DNA from: an uncultured Phycisphaerales bacterium
Lineage (GTDB): Bacteria; Planctomycetota; Phycisphaerae; Sedimentisphaerales; Anaerobacaceae
Assembly: GCA_937927975.1 (NCBI GenBank)
Contig: CALEZT010000118.1
Span: 1 to 64,000, forward strand
DNA: 64,000 bases
Direction: 5' to 3'
The notes under the pieces are model-generated. The model had not been told where the DNA came from. It worked only from the letters and a program-made list of their open reading frames with translations, and ran no database searches. Positions 54,727 through 61,895 of this stretch are shown here, in pieces. Positions within the stretch are counted from its first letter, which is position 1. Each line of letters starts with the position of its first letter. The position numbers were made by a program, and so were the translations under genes.

Positions 54727-55762
54727 GCTTGCGGTTCTGGCGTGCGTTGGGTTGGGGCTGATGGCCTTTCTGTCGGCGACGGTACGGGCCGGCGACTATG
54801 CGATCGGAGCGGACCTGTCGTTTCTGAGGCAAGCCGAACAGCAGGGGACGGTGTTCAAAGACGAAGGGCAGGCCAGGCCGGGCTTGCAGATCTTCAAGGA
54901 CCATGGCTACAACTGGGTTCGGCTTCGTTTGTTCCACACGCCGACGCGACTTCCGAACAATCTCGAATACACGATCGCGCTGGCCCAGGACGCCAAGAAG
55001 CTGGGCTTCAAATTCCTGCTGAACTACCATTATTCCGACACCTGGGCCGACCCCGGCAAGCAGTTCATCCCCAAGGTCTGGGAGGGCAAGTCACACGAAG
55101 AGCTCGTGAAGGCGGTCTTCGAGTACACGCGCGACACCATCCAGGCGTTCGTCGACGCCAACGCGATGCCCGAGATGGTTCAGATCGGCAACGAGATCAG
55201 CAACGGCATGCTCTGGCCCGACGGCAAGCTGCCCGACAATTGGGACAACCTCGCGGATCTGCTGCACGCCGGGATCGAAGGCGTCGAGGAAGGGCGAGGA
55301 GAGGCGCCTCATCCGCTCATCATGATCCACATCGACAAGGGCGGCAACCAGAAGACGACGAAGTGGTTCTTCGACAAGTGGCACTCGTACGGCATCCACT
55401 ACGATGTGATCGGCCAATCCTATTATCCCTGGTGGCACGGGTCGCTCCTGGACCTGCGCGAGAACCTCATCTTCATGGCCAAGGAATACAAGAAGGACAT
55501 CATGCTCGTGGAGGTCGCGTACAACTGGCGGCCGGCGGAGTACCGCAAGAAGCTGCCGCCGTTCCCCGAGAGCCCCGAGGGCCAGAGGCAGTTCCTCGAC
55601 GAGGTTCAGCGGTTGGTCCTGGCCACGCCGGACAATCGCGGCAAAGGCGTCTTCTGGTGGGAGCCCGCGGTCCAGGGCGGCCTGCGAAGCCGCGGCTTCT
55701 TCGACGACGAAGGCAACGCGCTGCCGGTGATCACGGTCTTCGACCGCTTCACGCGGCATTGA
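54710..55762 (+). CDS. GH53 arabinogalactan endo-beta-1,4-galactanase
   Basis: 350 residues with a signal peptide (LAVLACVGLGLMAFLSATVRAG). GH53 cleaves beta-1,4-galactan. The family signature GADLSFLRQAEQQG and YNWVRLRLFHTPT starts the barrel; the acid/base Glu lies in MVQIGNEISNGMLWPDG and the nucleophile Glu in IMLVEVAYNWRP. GVFWWEPAVQG near the end is also diagnostic. The ATG is within the previous gene. Together with DUF4091 and beta-helix proteins it points to plant or algal polysaccharide use. Confidence 0.94.
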   Translation: MKAENRLAVLACVGLGLMAFLSATVRAGDYAIGADLSFLRQAEQQGTVFKDEGQARPGLQIFKDHGYNWVRLRLFHTPTRLPNNLEYTIALAQDAKKLGFKFLLNYHYSDTWADPGKQFIPKVWEGKSHEELVKAVFEYTRDTIQAFVDANAMPEMVQIGNEISNGMLWPDGKLPDNWDNLADLLHAGIEGVEEGRGEAPHPLIMIHIDKGGNQKTTKWFFDKWHSYGIHYDVIGQSYYPWWHGSLLDLRENLIFMAKEYKKDIMLVEVAYNWRPAEYRKKLPPFPESPEGQRQFLDEVQRLVLATPDNRGKGVFWWEPAVQGGLRSRGFFDDEGNALPVITVFDRFTRH

Positions 55763-56083
55763 GGATTCGCAAGAGCGTCTGGCAAGCGCAGTCTGTCTGA
55801 TGAGTTTTTTAACAGACAAGTTCGGTAGCGCGTACCACCGCTCTCGCGGACTCCGTGCGCCTGGTACGGAGTTCCTTCAGCCGACAGGAATGTAGCCCAG
55901 CCGCCCCCGGCTGGGAGCGCCGGGATCACCCCCGAGGGCGGGGGTGCCACACGGTTCGTTTGCCGATCTTGCTCTTCAGAACTCATCAGGGTGCTCCGCA
56001 AGGGCATATCCTGTCTTCATCCGAGAGAGGAGAAGATAACGCCTTACGGCGTCACTACAAACGCGATCCCCGATCAACGCGCT
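55763..56083. repeat. Intergenic region with a CCCAGCCG palindrome
   Basis: A 320-bp gene-free stretch. At 55896-55915 CCCAGCCG and CGGCTGGG form a perfect 8-bp hairpin with a 4-nt loop, and G/C-rich inverted segments continue to about 55955 (CACCCCCGAGGGCGGGGGTG). Another stem pairs GGACTCCGT with ACGGAG nearby. This looks like a repeat cluster that may serve as a terminator for the GH53 gene. Confidence 0.6.
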
Positions 56084-56112
56084 TGGCAATACGTGGCGGT
56101 TGTGGTAGAATT
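56084..56112 (+). promoter_or_regulatory. Candidate sigma70 promoter of the MFS gene
   Basis: TTGGCA (56084-56089), a 17-bp spacer and TAGAAT (56107-56112), with TG one base upstream of the -10 (an extended -10). The spacing is ideal. The leader to the ATG at 56249 would be about 130 nt. Confidence 0.6.
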
Positions 56113-56248
56113 CCCACATTGCCGACGATGGTTGGGGCTGCCGATTGACAAGCATCCCGCTTCTTCACTCCTTCATGGAATCGTGTTGGTAGAGAGCCGT
56201 CGTGCGTTTCGTGAGAAAGCAGCGTTTGTGAGAGATAACGACCTCGAT

Positions 56249-57478
56249 ATGAAATCGAATGGAAGGTCTTGGTACGTCGTGTTCCTGGCGGGGATCGCGG
56301 CGGTGCCTGCGATGGCGACCGACATGTACCTGGCGGCGATGCCGGTCCTGGCCAAGCAGTGGGGCGTGCCGGACAGCCGGGTCGCGCTGTCGCTGGTGCT
56401 GTGGTTCGTCGCGTTCAGCGTGTTTCTGCTGGTCTGTGGTCCGCTGTCGGACAAGCACGGCCGGCGGCCGGTCCTGCTGGCGGGCCTGGGCCTGTTCACC
56501 GTCGGAACGGTGGCTTGCTCTTTGGCGACGAGCGTTTGGCAGTTGATCGCGTTCCGCATCCTGCAGGGGATCGGGGCGGCGGGTCCGTCCTCGATGTGCA
56601 TGGCGATCTGTCGGGACCGGTACGAGGGCATACAACGAAAGCACGTTCTGGCCTGGATCGGGATCATTCTGGGCCTGATGCCGATGATCGCGCCGAGCAT
56701 CGGCGCGGCCATGCTGCGATTCGCCAGTTGGCGAGGGATCTTCATCACGCAGGCGATCCTGGCCGCCGCGGCGCTGCTGGTCTCTTGGCGACTCTATCGC
56801 GAGACCGCGGTCGAGCGGGTCAGCGGTCGTTTCCTGGCGTTGATGGCTCGCTACGGCCGGCTGGCGAAGAACACCCGCTACGTCCTGGCGGTCACCGTGA
56901 TGGGCCTGATCGTCGGGCCGTTCTTCGGCTTCATCGGATTCGCCTCCTTCGTTTATACCAGGATCTACGGACTCTCGAACGAGGTCTTCGGGCTGCTGTT
57001 CGGGCTCAACGCCCTGATGGGCATGTCCGGCGCGTTCGCCTCCACGCGCATCACCAAGTGGATGTCGGACACGGCTCTGCTGACGGTCTGCATGATCGGC
57101 GGCCTGCTCGGCGGGGCGGTCATCCTGCTCTGGGGCGGCTGGCACTATGCGACTTTCGCCGCCGGGATGTGTCTGGTGACGTTCTTCTGCGGGATGAGCC
57201 GGCCTTTGAGCAACCACCTGATCCTGGAACAGGTCCGCACGGACATCGGCTCGGCCTCCTCGTTCATCGTCTTCTACCATTTCATGGTGGGCGCCGTCTG
57301 CATGAAGATCGTGACGGCGCCATGGCGCGATCCGGTCCGGGCCTTCGGCGTGCTGGCGGTGGCGATGCCGATCGTGATCCTGACGATCTGGCCGCTGCTG
57401 CTGCGGCTGCTCAATACGCGCCGCGAAGTGGCGGTCGCGTCGCATCCGGCCTTTGACAATGGCGTGCAGCGAACATAG
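56249..57478 (+). CDS. MFS multidrug-efflux transporter (Bcr/CflA-like)
   Basis: 409 residues with about 12 membrane helices. The motifs are typical of drug:H+ antiporters: DMYLAAMPVLAKQWGVPDS in helix 1, GPLSDKHGRRPVLLAGLGLF (loop 2-3 motif A) and FRILQGIGAAGPSSMCMAICRDR (motif C-like). Bcr/CflA proteins export bicyclomycin, chloramphenicol and similar. The ATG at 56249 is chosen by homology; the long open frame upstream (to 55991) contains a promoter and is not likely coding. Confidence 0.88.
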   Translation: MKSNGRSWYVVFLAGIAAVPAMATDMYLAAMPVLAKQWGVPDSRVALSLVLWFVAFSVFLLVCGPLSDKHGRRPVLLAGLGLFTVGTVACSLATSVWQLIAFRILQGIGAAGPSSMCMAICRDRYEGIQRKHVLAWIGIILGLMPMIAPSIGAAMLRFASWRGIFITQAILAAAALLVSWRLYRETAVERVSGRFLALMARYGRLAKNTRYVLAVTVMGLIVGPFFGFIGFASFVYTRIYGLSNEVFGLLFGLNALMGMSGAFASTRITKWMSDTALLTVCMIGGLLGGAVILLWGGWHYATFAAGMCLVTFFCGMSRPLSNHLILEQVRTDIGSASSFIVFYHFMVGAVCMKIVTAPWRDPVRAFGVLAVAMPIVILTIWPLLLRLLNTRREVAVASHPAFDNGVQRT

Positions 57479-57557
57479 ACTGTCGGTTCGACCTAGAGAG
57501 CAGAAGCCCGAGTGGGTTCGCGGCAGCCAATAATCCATGATTTCTCATCGATCATCC

Positions 57558-58151
57558 ATGTTGAATCGCGTTTGTGTCTATTGCGGCAGCGGGGTGGGCG
57601 GGCATGACGGCTATGCCGACGCCGCCCGGGCGTTGGGGCGTGCGCTCGTCGAGCGGAAGATCGGACTGGTTTTCGGCGGCGGGCGGATCGGAATGATGGG
57701 CGTCGTGGCTGAGACGGTCCTGGCCGGCGGCGGCGAGGCCATCGGCGTGATCCCAAGGCATCTGGAGGAAAAGGGCCTGGCCCTGACGAGCGTAACCTCG
57801 CTGCACGTCGTCGAGACCATGCACGTGCGAAAGGCTCTCATGGCCGAGATGGCGGACGCCTTCATCGCCATGCCCGGCGGGTACGGCACCGCGGAAGAAT
57901 TCTTCGAAGCCCTGACCTGGGCCCAGCTCTCGCTGCACATCAAGCCCTGCGCCCTGCTCAACACCAAGGGCTACTTCGACCACCTGATCCGCTTCGTCGA
58001 CCACGCGGTGCAGGAAGGATTCATCCACCCGACCCACCGCGAGCTGATGCTCGTGGCGGACTCGCCGGAAACGCTCCTGGATCGCCTCGCAAGCTACGAG
58101 CCGCCTTCCATCGACAAAGTCGCCTGGGCGACGAAGCTGATGAAGCCCTGA
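57558..58151 (+). CDS. LOG family protein (TIGR00730)
   Basis: 197 residues of the lysine-decarboxylase-like/LOG family: VCVYCGSGVGGHDGYADAA, GLVFGGGRIGMMGVVAE and FIAMPGGYGTAEEFFEALTWAQL with the PGGxGTxxE motif. Family members act as cytokinin-riboside 5'-monophosphate phosphoribohydrolases (nucleotide hydrolysis); the role in bacteria is not fully known. An ATG at 57537 would add 7 residues; neither has a good ribosome site. Confidence 0.92.
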   Translation: MLNRVCVYCGSGVGGHDGYADAARALGRALVERKIGLVFGGGRIGMMGVVAETVLAGGGEAIGVIPRHLEEKGLALTSVTSLHVVETMHVRKALMAEMADAFIAMPGGYGTAEEFFEALTWAQLSLHIKPCALLNTKGYFDHLIRFVDHAVQEGFIHPTHRELMLVADSPETLLDRLASYEPPSIDKVAWATKLMKP

Positions 58152-58334
58152 AGTCTGCGAGAGCGATGTTCGGATGCTCCCGCCGTCTTGGCGAGGTCCA
58201 TGGATCATCCACGCTGTCAGTCACGTGTGCCGACGTGCGTTTCTGAAGAAGACGGTCGGCAAAGAGGCAGCAGTTGTCTGATCCGTCGAACCCCGCGTCC
58301 TGCGGTCGCTCTTGCCCATTCCCTGCCGTTCTTG

Positions 58335-58343
58335 TGGTATAAT
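58335..58343 (+). promoter_or_regulatory. Extended -10 promoter before the DUF486 gene
   Basis: TGGTATAAT: a TG-N-TATAAT extended -10 that needs no strong -35 box (none is evident). It lies 69 bp before the DUF486 ATG. Confidence 0.5.
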
Positions 58344-58411
58344 GCCCAGGCAGTTGGCGGCCGGGGTGTATCGCCGGCGGGTGCAGGGTGCGTTTTGTGC
58401 AAAGGGCGTGT

Positions 58412-58768
58412 ATGCGCGTGATTGCGACGACGACGTTTCTCTTGTGTTGCAGCAATGTGTTCATGACGTTTGCCTGGTATGGGCATTTGAAGAACCTCTC
58501 GCACAGGCCCTGGATCCTGGCGGCCCTGGTCAGTTGGGGCATCGCGTTCTTCGAGTACATGATCCAGGTGCCCGCCAACCGGATCGGGCACGAGGCCCTC
58601 AACGTCGGCCAGCTCAAGATCCTCCAGGAGGTCATCACGCTGGCGATCTTCGTGCCGTTCTCGGTGCTGTACATGAAGGAGCCGCTCCGCTGGGATTACC
58701 TCTGGGCGGGTCTGTGCATCCTGGGAGCCGTGTTCTTCATCTTCCGAGAGAAACTGTTCGGCACCTGA
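58412..58768 (+). CDS. DUF486 small membrane protein (DMT-like)
   Basis: 118 residues with four hydrophobic segments (TTTFLLCCSNVFMTFAWYG, WILAALVSWGIAFFEYMIQV, VITLAIFVPFSVLYM, YLWAGLCILGAVFFIF). FAWYGHL, AFFEYMIQVPANRIG and LKILQEVITL are the DUF486 signature; the fold resembles EmrE/DMT transporters. The ATG at 58412 follows AAGGGCG; GTG at 58388 is possible. Function unknown. Confidence 0.9.
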   Translation: MRVIATTTFLLCCSNVFMTFAWYGHLKNLSHRPWILAALVSWGIAFFEYMIQVPANRIGHEALNVGQLKILQEVITLAIFVPFSVLYMKEPLRWDYLWAGLCILGAVFFIFREKLFGT

Positions 58769-58829
58769 GGGGCCGGCGACGCCTTGTCGGCAATCGGGGC
58801 CGCAATCAGATTCCTGCGCCGCCAACGTC

Positions 58830-58858
58830 TTTACCTCGCAGAGCATAGGGGCTATGAT
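58830..58858 (+). promoter_or_regulatory. Candidate promoter of the RiPP operon
   Basis: TTTACC (58830-58835), a 17-bp spacer and TATGAT (58853-58858). It lies 54 bp before the PqqD-like gene, the first gene of the cluster. Four and five of six consensus bases match. Confidence 0.5.
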
Positions 58859-58911
58859 GCCCCGGCAGTCGTTGGACGGAATCGATCGCGTGCAGTTTGA
58901 GGATGGACAAG

Positions 58912-59193
58912 ATGGACGAACAGGTGCTTCTGCGGCGGGCGGAGGATGTCACGTATCAGTCGCTCGGGCCGGGCGAGGATACGGTGATCCTGTGCCTGCG
59001 GACCGGACAGCTTCACACCTGCAACGAAACCACGCGGGCGTTCCTTGACGCGCTCGAACAGCCGCAGACGTTCGAGGCGGTGTTCGACCGTCTGTACGGC
59101 CAGTACGAGGTTTCGCCGGAGAAGCTCAAGGCCGACATGATGCATTTGCTGGAGAACCTGATTCAAGAGGGAATCGTTGTCGCCGATGCGTGA
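58912..59193 (+). CDS. PqqD-like RiPP leader-recognition protein
   Basis: 93 residues with the PqqD/RRE fold: a short strand region (DTVILCLRTGQLHTCNETTR) followed by a winged helix (EAVFDRLYGQYEVSPEKLK) and the ending DMMHLLENLIQEGIVV. PqqD-like proteins (the B1 half of lasso maturation when paired with B2) bind leader peptides. Its stop overlaps the next gene, a B2 protein. The ATG at 58912 is preferred because GAGG is properly spaced; 58903 would have no room for a ribosome site. Confidence 0.88.
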   Translation: MDEQVLLRRAEDVTYQSLGPGEDTVILCLRTGQLHTCNETTRAFLDALEQPQTFEAVFDRLYGQYEVSPEKLKADMMHLLENLIQEGIVVADA

Positions 59194-59746
59194 CCAGTCC
59201 GTTCCTGCCTCTGTCGTATCCGACGCGAATCCCTCGATTGGGAGGCTCGCCGGGGCGGTACTGGCGACCCACGTCACGTTCGTCGCGGCGGTCATCCCGC
59301 TGCTGGACAAGTTCCTGACTCTTGAACGCATGCTCCGATGGCTGACCCCCAGGCGACCGTCGCGGCTGTACGAGGGGACGGACCTCGTTCTGATCAGCCG
59401 GATTGTGCATCGTCGTCTGCGAAGACCGATCCACATGCGCCGACGGGCGTGCCTGCGGCTCAGTCTCGTCATCTACCATTTCGCCCGTCTGGCCGGCGCG
59501 GAGGCGGTCTTTCACGTCGCGGTCTTTCCGCCCTCGACAGACCCCAAGCGTCTCCACGCGCACAGTTGGGTGACGGTGGGGGGGGCCTGCCTGTGCGAGG
59601 CGCCCAAGGGGCAGTCGGCCGAGATCGTCCGCTACGGAAGGACATCGGCTCTTCCATCGGGGCATGAGTCGATCGCGGAAGGGTTTCAAAGGCAACTGCA
59701 GAACTTGACGGATAGTGGGTGGACACATCGTGGCCCACGTGTATAA
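59186..59746 (+). CDS. Lasso-type B2 protein (transglutaminase-like leader peptidase)
   Basis: About 186 residues. The catalytic-region Cys lies in RRACLRLSLVIYHFARLAG (C89 counting from this start), with GAEAVFHVAVF and HAHSWVTVGG (His and the conserved AHxW-type block). This is the B2 fold (PF13471), a papain/transglutaminase-like cysteine protease that removes the leader from lasso precursors. It follows the PqqD-like (B1-type) gene directly. A TTG at 59177 is an alternative start, better spaced from GAGGGA. The 3' half was duplicated; see 60422-60568. Confidence 0.88.
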   Translation: MRDQSVPASVVSDANPSIGRLAGAVLATHVTFVAAVIPLLDKFLTLERMLRWLTPRRPSRLYEGTDLVLISRIVHRRLRRPIHMRRRACLRLSLVIYHFARLAGAEAVFHVAVFPPSTDPKRLHAHSWVTVGGACLCEAPKGQSAEIVRYGRTSALPSGHESIAEGFQRQLQNLTDSGWTHRGPRV

Positions 59747-59747
59747 T
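59720..59747 (+). promoter_or_regulatory. Promoter of precursor 1 inside the B2 gene end
   Basis: TGGACA (59720-59725), 16-bp spacer, TATAAT (59742-59747). The same boxes and spacing recur before precursor 3 (60569-60596). It would give the precursors their own, stronger transcript. Confidence 0.75.
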
Positions 59748-59794
59748 CGTCGGTCATTGGTATCAGACTGCGGTGTATTGACAAGGAGACTGCA

Positions 59795-59929
59795 ATGAAA
59801 GACGAACGCAAGGGCAGCGAAGAGACGGCCAGGAAGGTCTATAGTGAGCCCACTTTGGAGAAAACGCAGAAGCTCCAGAACGTGACGGAAGGCCCTGTGC
59901 CGGTTGTCACGGGCGCTGTTGCGCCGTAA
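59795..59929 (+). CDS. RiPP precursor peptide 1 (lasso-type leader)
   Basis: 44 residues with AAGGAG 6 nt before the ATG. The leader contains KVYSEPTLEKTQKLQNVTEG, matching the pattern YxEPxLxKxQxLxxVTxG shared by all three precursors and the lasso rule Y-x-x-P-x-L with Thr twelve residues after the Pro. Cleavage two residues after that Thr would release a 12-residue core GPVPVVTGAVAP. The core has no Asp/Glu at positions 7-9. Too short for usual gene finders. High confidence as coding because of the ribosome site, promoter and two relatives nearby. Confidence 0.88.
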   Translation: MKDERKGSEETARKVYSEPTLEKTQKLQNVTEGPVPVVTGAVAP

Positions 59930-60034
59930 TCGAACGGTTGCCTCCGTGTGGTTGATGATCGTGGCGCGCGACAGATGCCAGGGTCGTCTCCCGATGAGGC
60001 GGGTGTTCTCCAGGTTTCATGAATAGGAGACGAA

Positions 60035-60154
60035 ATGATGAGCGGCCAGGTGGAGAAGAAGACATACGTCGAGCCGGAGTTGAAGAAGGCCCAGACGCTG
60101 GAGGATGTCACCGAAGGCGGATTGCCGGTGGTGACCGGGGCCGTGCCGGAGTAG
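60035..60154 (+). CDS. RiPP precursor peptide 2 (lasso-type leader)
   Basis: 39 residues with GGAG upstream; the start is ATG at 60035 or 60038. The leader holds TYVEPELKKAQTLEDVTEG, again Y-x-x-P-x-L with Thr at +12, and the predicted core is GGLPVVTGAVPE. The N-terminus is shorter than in precursors 1 and 3 (no SEETAxK segment). No separate promoter was seen, so it is probably transcribed with precursor 1. Confidence 0.87.
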   Translation: MMSGQVEKKTYVEPELKKAQTLEDVTEGGLPVVTGAVPE

Positions 60155-60190
60155 GAAGCAAGACAGTCGGAATTGTGGGTCGCCAGGCGG

Positions 60191-60421
60191 ATCTTGTTCA
60201 TCCTCGGCCGGATTCGTGTCAGGATCGCATCCGATTCGGTTGCTTCGTTTGGCCCGGTCCGGTGCGTGCTCCGGCCCTGCTTGGACGGCGGTTTGGGCGA
60301 TCCTTTCAGCTTGCACTTTCGGTAAGGTCCAGAGCCTTCCGGCTGAAGCATTGAATCGCTTCGCTCGTTCTGGAACGGCCCAAAGCGAGGGGGCGTTGCA
60401 CGCCAATCCCACGCGGACGCC
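60191..60421 (+). pseudogene. Remnant of the HPr-kinase-like gene, 5' part
   Basis: Read in frame from 60191, the sequence parallels residues 9-80 of the kinase encoded at 60894: GRIRVRIASDS beside GRISVKVTSDS, GPVRCVLRP beside GPVQDVLRP, and SLRSFWNGPKRGG beside SLRLFWSGLLRGD. Two conserved codons became stops: TAA at 60323-60325 (kinase has Tyr) and TGA at 60344-60346 (kinase has Trp). The similarity ends at about 60421, where a B2 remnant begins. Confidence 0.85.
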
Positions 60422-60568
60422 GGGTGTGGAAGCGGTCTTTCACGTCGCAGTGCTTCCGCCCTCGACAGACCCCAGATGTCTCCACGCACACAGTGGGGTG
60501 ACGGTGGGGGACGTCTGTCTGTGCGATCCACCCCAGGGATCGGCGGCCGAGATGATGCAATATGGGGC
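60422..60568 (+). pseudogene. Remnant of the B2 gene, 3' part
   Basis: Closely matches the 3' half of the B2 gene, starting at its codons for GAEAVFHVAV (59495 on): VEAVFHVAVLPPSTDPRCLH against AEAVFHVAVFPPSTDPKRLH. The HAHSW block has become HAHSG and the catalytic Cys region is missing. Similarity fades near the stop codon but the promoter and precursor that follow are also copies. It is the left end of a second, tandem copy of the locus. Confidence 0.85.
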
Positions 60569-60596
60569 TGGACACCCGCGGAGGAACGCATATAAT
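60569..60596 (+). promoter_or_regulatory. Promoter of precursor 3
   Basis: TGGACA (60569-60574), 16-bp spacer, TATAAT (60591-60596), identical in both boxes and spacing to 59720-59747 while flanking bases have drifted. Confidence 0.75.
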
Positions 60597-60642
60597 TCCT
60601 TCAAAGTTGTATGATCTGAACCTGTTGGTAAGGAGAAACCGA

Positions 60643-60777
60643 ATGAATCCAACGCACAAGAGCACCGAAGAGACAGCCAAGAAGGTCTATGTCGAACCCA
60701 TCCTGGAAAAGGCTCAGAAGCTCCAGGACGTAACGCAAGGCGAGGTGCCGGTTGTGACAGGGGCGGTGCCGGTCTAA
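60643..60777 (+). CDS. RiPP precursor peptide 3 (lasso-type leader)
   Basis: 44 residues with AGGAG 7 nt before the ATG. The leader holds STEETAKKVYVEPILEKAQK then LQDVTQG, and the predicted 12-residue core is GEVPVVTGAVPV. It is closer to precursor 1 (shared SxEETAxKVY and LEKxQKLQ) than to precursor 2, as expected if it is the duplicate of precursor 1. Like the others it lacks a macrolactam acceptor at positions 7-9. Confidence 0.88.
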   Translation: MNPTHKSTEETAKKVYVEPILEKAQKLQDVTQGEVPVVTGAVPV

Positions 60778-60822
60778 TCGGGCGGTGGCTCTCTGGGCAG
60801 AGCGAATATCTGCTGGGAAGTG

Positions 60823-60847
60823 AATGCCCGGGCCGGCCCCGGGCATT
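60823..60847 (+). terminator. Stem-loop between precursor 3 and the modification genes
   Basis: Perfect 10-bp stem (AATGCCCGGG / CCCGGGCATT) with a 5-nt loop and no T-run. The position suggests a partial terminator or RNA-stabilising hairpin that keeps precursor mRNA above that of the downstream enzymes. Confidence 0.7.
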
Positions 60848-60893
60848 TGCATATTCTCTCCATCGTGGGCCAGGAAGGAAGATCATCGGGATC

Positions 60894-61895
60894 GTGGATT
60901 GTCTGTCGGATCACTTCACTATCGGCCGAATCTCCGTCAAAGTCACATCTGATTCCGCTCGATTGCTGGGGCCGGTGCAGGACGTCCTTCGCCCACGGAA
61001 CCCCCTGGGCCATGAACACCCGTTTCATCTTCTTCTGCGGTATGGCTCAGAGCCCTCGGGCTGGAAGACCGACTCCCTGCGTCTGTTCTGGAGCGGCCTG
61101 CTTCGCGGGGACATCGCGAGCGAGCTTCACACAGACTCGACGGGTCGGGTGACGCGCGTTCCGGGGCGGGCCTGGGGCCGTTTGGATTTCGAACGCAGGA
61201 CGATGGAAATCGTGTGTCGGCCGGGCCAGGAAGGCTGCGTCTACGACGGCTGCCTGATCCCCTTGCTGTGCGAACTCCTGGCGCACCTGGGGCATTTCGT
61301 GATTCACGGCGCATCTCTGGCGACGGACCGGCGGGGCGACAAGGCAGGGGTTCTCCTGGCCGGCGTCAGCGGAGCCGGCAAGACGACCACGTCGCTGGCC
61401 TTGGCCCATTCGGGAATGACCCTGCTGGCCGACGATATGAGCTTCATCGAAGCCTGCGATGCGAACGCCGACCGCGTGAAGCTCTGGGGCCTGCTGCTGA
61501 CCTGCAAGGTCCACGACAACACCCGCCGGCTTTTGCCCTGGCTGCGAGAGTTCCCTGGTGGGCCGTCGCGAATGGAAGGGGAGACCTGCGTCGATGTGGT
61601 CGACGCGGTGGGGGATTCGGCCGGCGTGGTTGCGGACCCGCGTCTGCTGCTGTTGCTGGGACCTCGAACCCAGGGAAGTCACGTCCTAATGCCCTTGGAC
61701 AAGACGCAGGCGATGACGACGCTGACTCGCGAGAACCTCCGCGCCTACGAGCATCGCGCTCAGGGGCCCGCGGGCAACGCGTTTCGCGCCATCGGGCGGC
61801 TCGTCGCCCAGTGCGACGTCTATCGTCTGTGCGTGGGCGAGCCGCTCTCGACCCTTGCCGACCGAATTGGCGGTCTTCTGGAGAGCCCGGCATGA
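60894..61895 (+). CDS. HPr-kinase-like RiPP cluster kinase
   Basis: 333 residues starting with GTG; AGGAAGGAAG lies about 13 nt upstream. The N-terminal part (to about residue 140) is specific to the cluster type; the C-terminal part carries a P-loop GVLLAGVSGAGKTTTSLALA and LLADDMSFIEA, as in HprK and the HprK-related kinases of lasso clusters, some of which phosphorylate the precursor (e.g. paeninodin). The only hydroxyl residue in the predicted cores is Thr7. It overlaps the next gene by an ATGA. Confidence 0.83.
   Translation: MDCLSDHFTIGRISVKVTSDSARLLGPVQDVLRPRNPLGHEHPFHLLLRYGSEPSGWKTDSLRLFWSGLLRGDIASELHTDSTGRVTRVPGRAWGRLDFERRTMEIVCRPGQEGCVYDGCLIPLLCELLAHLGHFVIHGASLATDRRGDKAGVLLAGVSGAGKTTTSLALAHSGMTLLADDMSFIEACDANADRVKLWGLLLTCKVHDNTRRLLPWLREFPGGPSRMEGETCVDVVDAVGDSAGVVADPRLLLLLGPRTQGSHVLMPLDKTQAMTTLTRENLRAYEHRAQGPAGNAFRAIGRLVAQCDVYRLCVGEPLSTLADRIGGLLESPA

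Noticed and set aside
55991..56248. N-terminal extension of the MFS transporter
   Set aside because: The frame is open but contains a strong candidate promoter at 56084-56112 and no conserved residues; the MFS fold starts at 56249.
59839..60591. 250-codon minus-strand frame across the precursors and remnants
   Set aside because: Composition and lack of any homologous block; it runs opposite three conserved small frames and two pseudogene remnants.
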